From: an uncultured Eubacteriales bacterium
GTDB lineage: Bacteria; Bacillota; Clostridia; Oscillospirales; Ruminococcaceae
Reading direction: 5' to 3'
Length of the DNA: 5,073 nt
Assembly (NCBI GenBank): GCA_900318545.1
Contig: ONLC01000175.1
Span: 1 to 5,073, forward strand
This document shows positions 4,513-5,073 of this stretch, piece by piece; position 1 is the stretch's first letter; every line of letters begins with the position of its first letter. The notes beneath the pieces were generated by a model. It was not told the origin of the DNA. It was given only the letters and a program-made list of their open reading frames with translations, and ran no database searches. The position numbers and the translations under genes are program-made.

Positions 4513-5073
4513 ATGAAAGAAATATTAGGAGATTACATATTACATCGCATTGATAGTTACACAGCTAATACTCTAAACCCAAACACTGGACTTCCGTATG
4601 ACGATTCGTGGATAGTCTTTTCCTTAAATAATGAGAACTATCGTATGCGTGTCGGAAAAGAAAATGGGAAAGTGTATGTACTTAGAGTCGGGAAATATCA
4701 TTTGAATTGGAAAATGGCTCTGGGAGATTTTATTGACTATCATAAAACAGTCGGTCACAAAATGATTTTAGTGTTGAGTCAGGAAGCTCTTAATGATGCT
4801 TTGAACAGCTACAAAGGTCATTCGTGCCGAGATCATTTCCTCAGAGATTACGAAAATCCTGTTTTAATCCACAGCACCACACAAATATGTTATGAGAATA
4901 TAGTCAAAGACGAATGTTTGAAATCTTGGAACATCCTTTATAAAGAGGGCTTCTTCACGGACAAAGAGCCAATTGGCAAGCTGCTGGGCGATCCGTTGGA
5001 ATTAAGAGATTATATACTTTTCGGCTTCGGCGTTACTGGAGAAATAGTTGTCAGCTCTAAGGAAAAACACAGA
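4513..5073 (+). CDS. Protein of unknown function, N-terminal 187 residues (runs off the window)
   Basis: The frame is open from ATG at 4513 to the last base, so the C-terminus is missing. The start is supported by GGTGAT (4500-4505), 7 bases upstream, and by the promoter; in-frame GTG codons at 4498 and 4501 are alternatives adding 4-5 residues. The first ~100 residues look like a mixed alpha/beta domain (GDYILHRIDSYTANTLNP near the start; WKMALGDFIDY at 66-76; KMILVLS at 83-89). A second part begins near residue 112: NPVLIHSTT at 115-123, then a helix and CLKSWNILYKEG at 135-146, PIGKLLGDP at 153-161, and DYILFGFGVTGEIVVSS at 166-182. The order 'strand with H-x-T, helix, residue pattern like I-x-x-x-G/C-L-x-S' recalls the start of ADP-ribosyltransferase-fold and RNA 2'-phosphotransferase-like domains, but the remaining catalytic positions are not visible. 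This is a weak inference. No signal peptide or membrane segment is seen, so it is probably cytosolic. It is more AT-rich than guaA and the pseudogene before it, consistent with accessory DNA. Confidence 0.8.
   Translation, partial: MKEILGDYILHRIDSYTANTLNPNTGLPYDDSWIVFSLNNENYRMRVGKENGKVYVLRVGKYHLNWKMALGDFIDYHKTVGHKMILVLSQEALNDALNSYKGHSCRDHFLRDYENPVLIHSTTQICYENIVKDECLKSWNILYKEGFFTDKEPIGKLLGDPLELRDYILFGFGVTGEIVVSSKEKHR

Overview
The window looks like chromosomal DNA from a low-to-mid GC Firmicute, most likely Ruminococcus or a close relative (Oscillospiraceae). The grounds are AGGAGG-type ribosome binding sites, strong sigma-A-type promoters, codon use rich in AAG, GAG and CTT, and a secreted wall-anchored-type protein with a long Ser/Asp/Lys/Ala linker. 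This placement is an inference from style, not from a database match.

Left part (1-1364, + strand): the C-terminal end of a cyclophilin-type peptidyl-prolyl isomerase and its terminator, then a monocistronic gene for a stand-alone GMP synthetase ATP-pyrophosphatase subunit. That gene has its own promoter, ribosome binding site and long terminator hairpin. It lacks the glutamine amidotransferase domain normally fused to bacterial GuaA and so resembles the archaeal two-subunit enzyme. It converges on the next gene, with two back-to-back terminators between them.

Middle (1365-2889, - strand): a 480-residue secreted surface protein with a signal peptide, Ig-like (BIG2-like) and MBG-like modules, a low-complexity linker, and an NPATG + hydrophobic + KRKKD tail resembling a non-canonical sortase sorting signal. 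It is driven by a perfect-consensus promoter.

Right part (2890-5073): a patchwork of apparently decayed or accessory DNA. It holds (a) an N-terminal fragment of an Mrr-type restriction endonuclease (about 65 homologous residues, catalytic domain missing) that still has its promoter and ribosome binding site; (b) an unrecognised, GC-richer, mostly helical gene on the + strand that has lost its start and carries a frameshift, so it reads as a pseudogene, followed by a second small broken reading frame and a good terminator; and (c) the first 187 codons of an AT-rich gene, again behind a perfect-consensus promoter, cut off by the window end. That gene belongs to no family I can name with certainty, but it has local features reminiscent of ADP-ribosyltransferase-fold or RNA phosphotransferase-like proteins.

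The housekeeping and surface genes appear intact and independently transcribed. The Mrr remnant and the AT-rich last gene suggest an accessory or defence-type insertion point that has undergone deletion and rearrangement. No tRNA, rRNA, CRISPR array, complete insertion sequence or replication origin was seen. No previously undescribed system can be demonstrated; the most open questions are the function of the last gene and how the stand-alone GMP synthetase subunit obtains ammonia.
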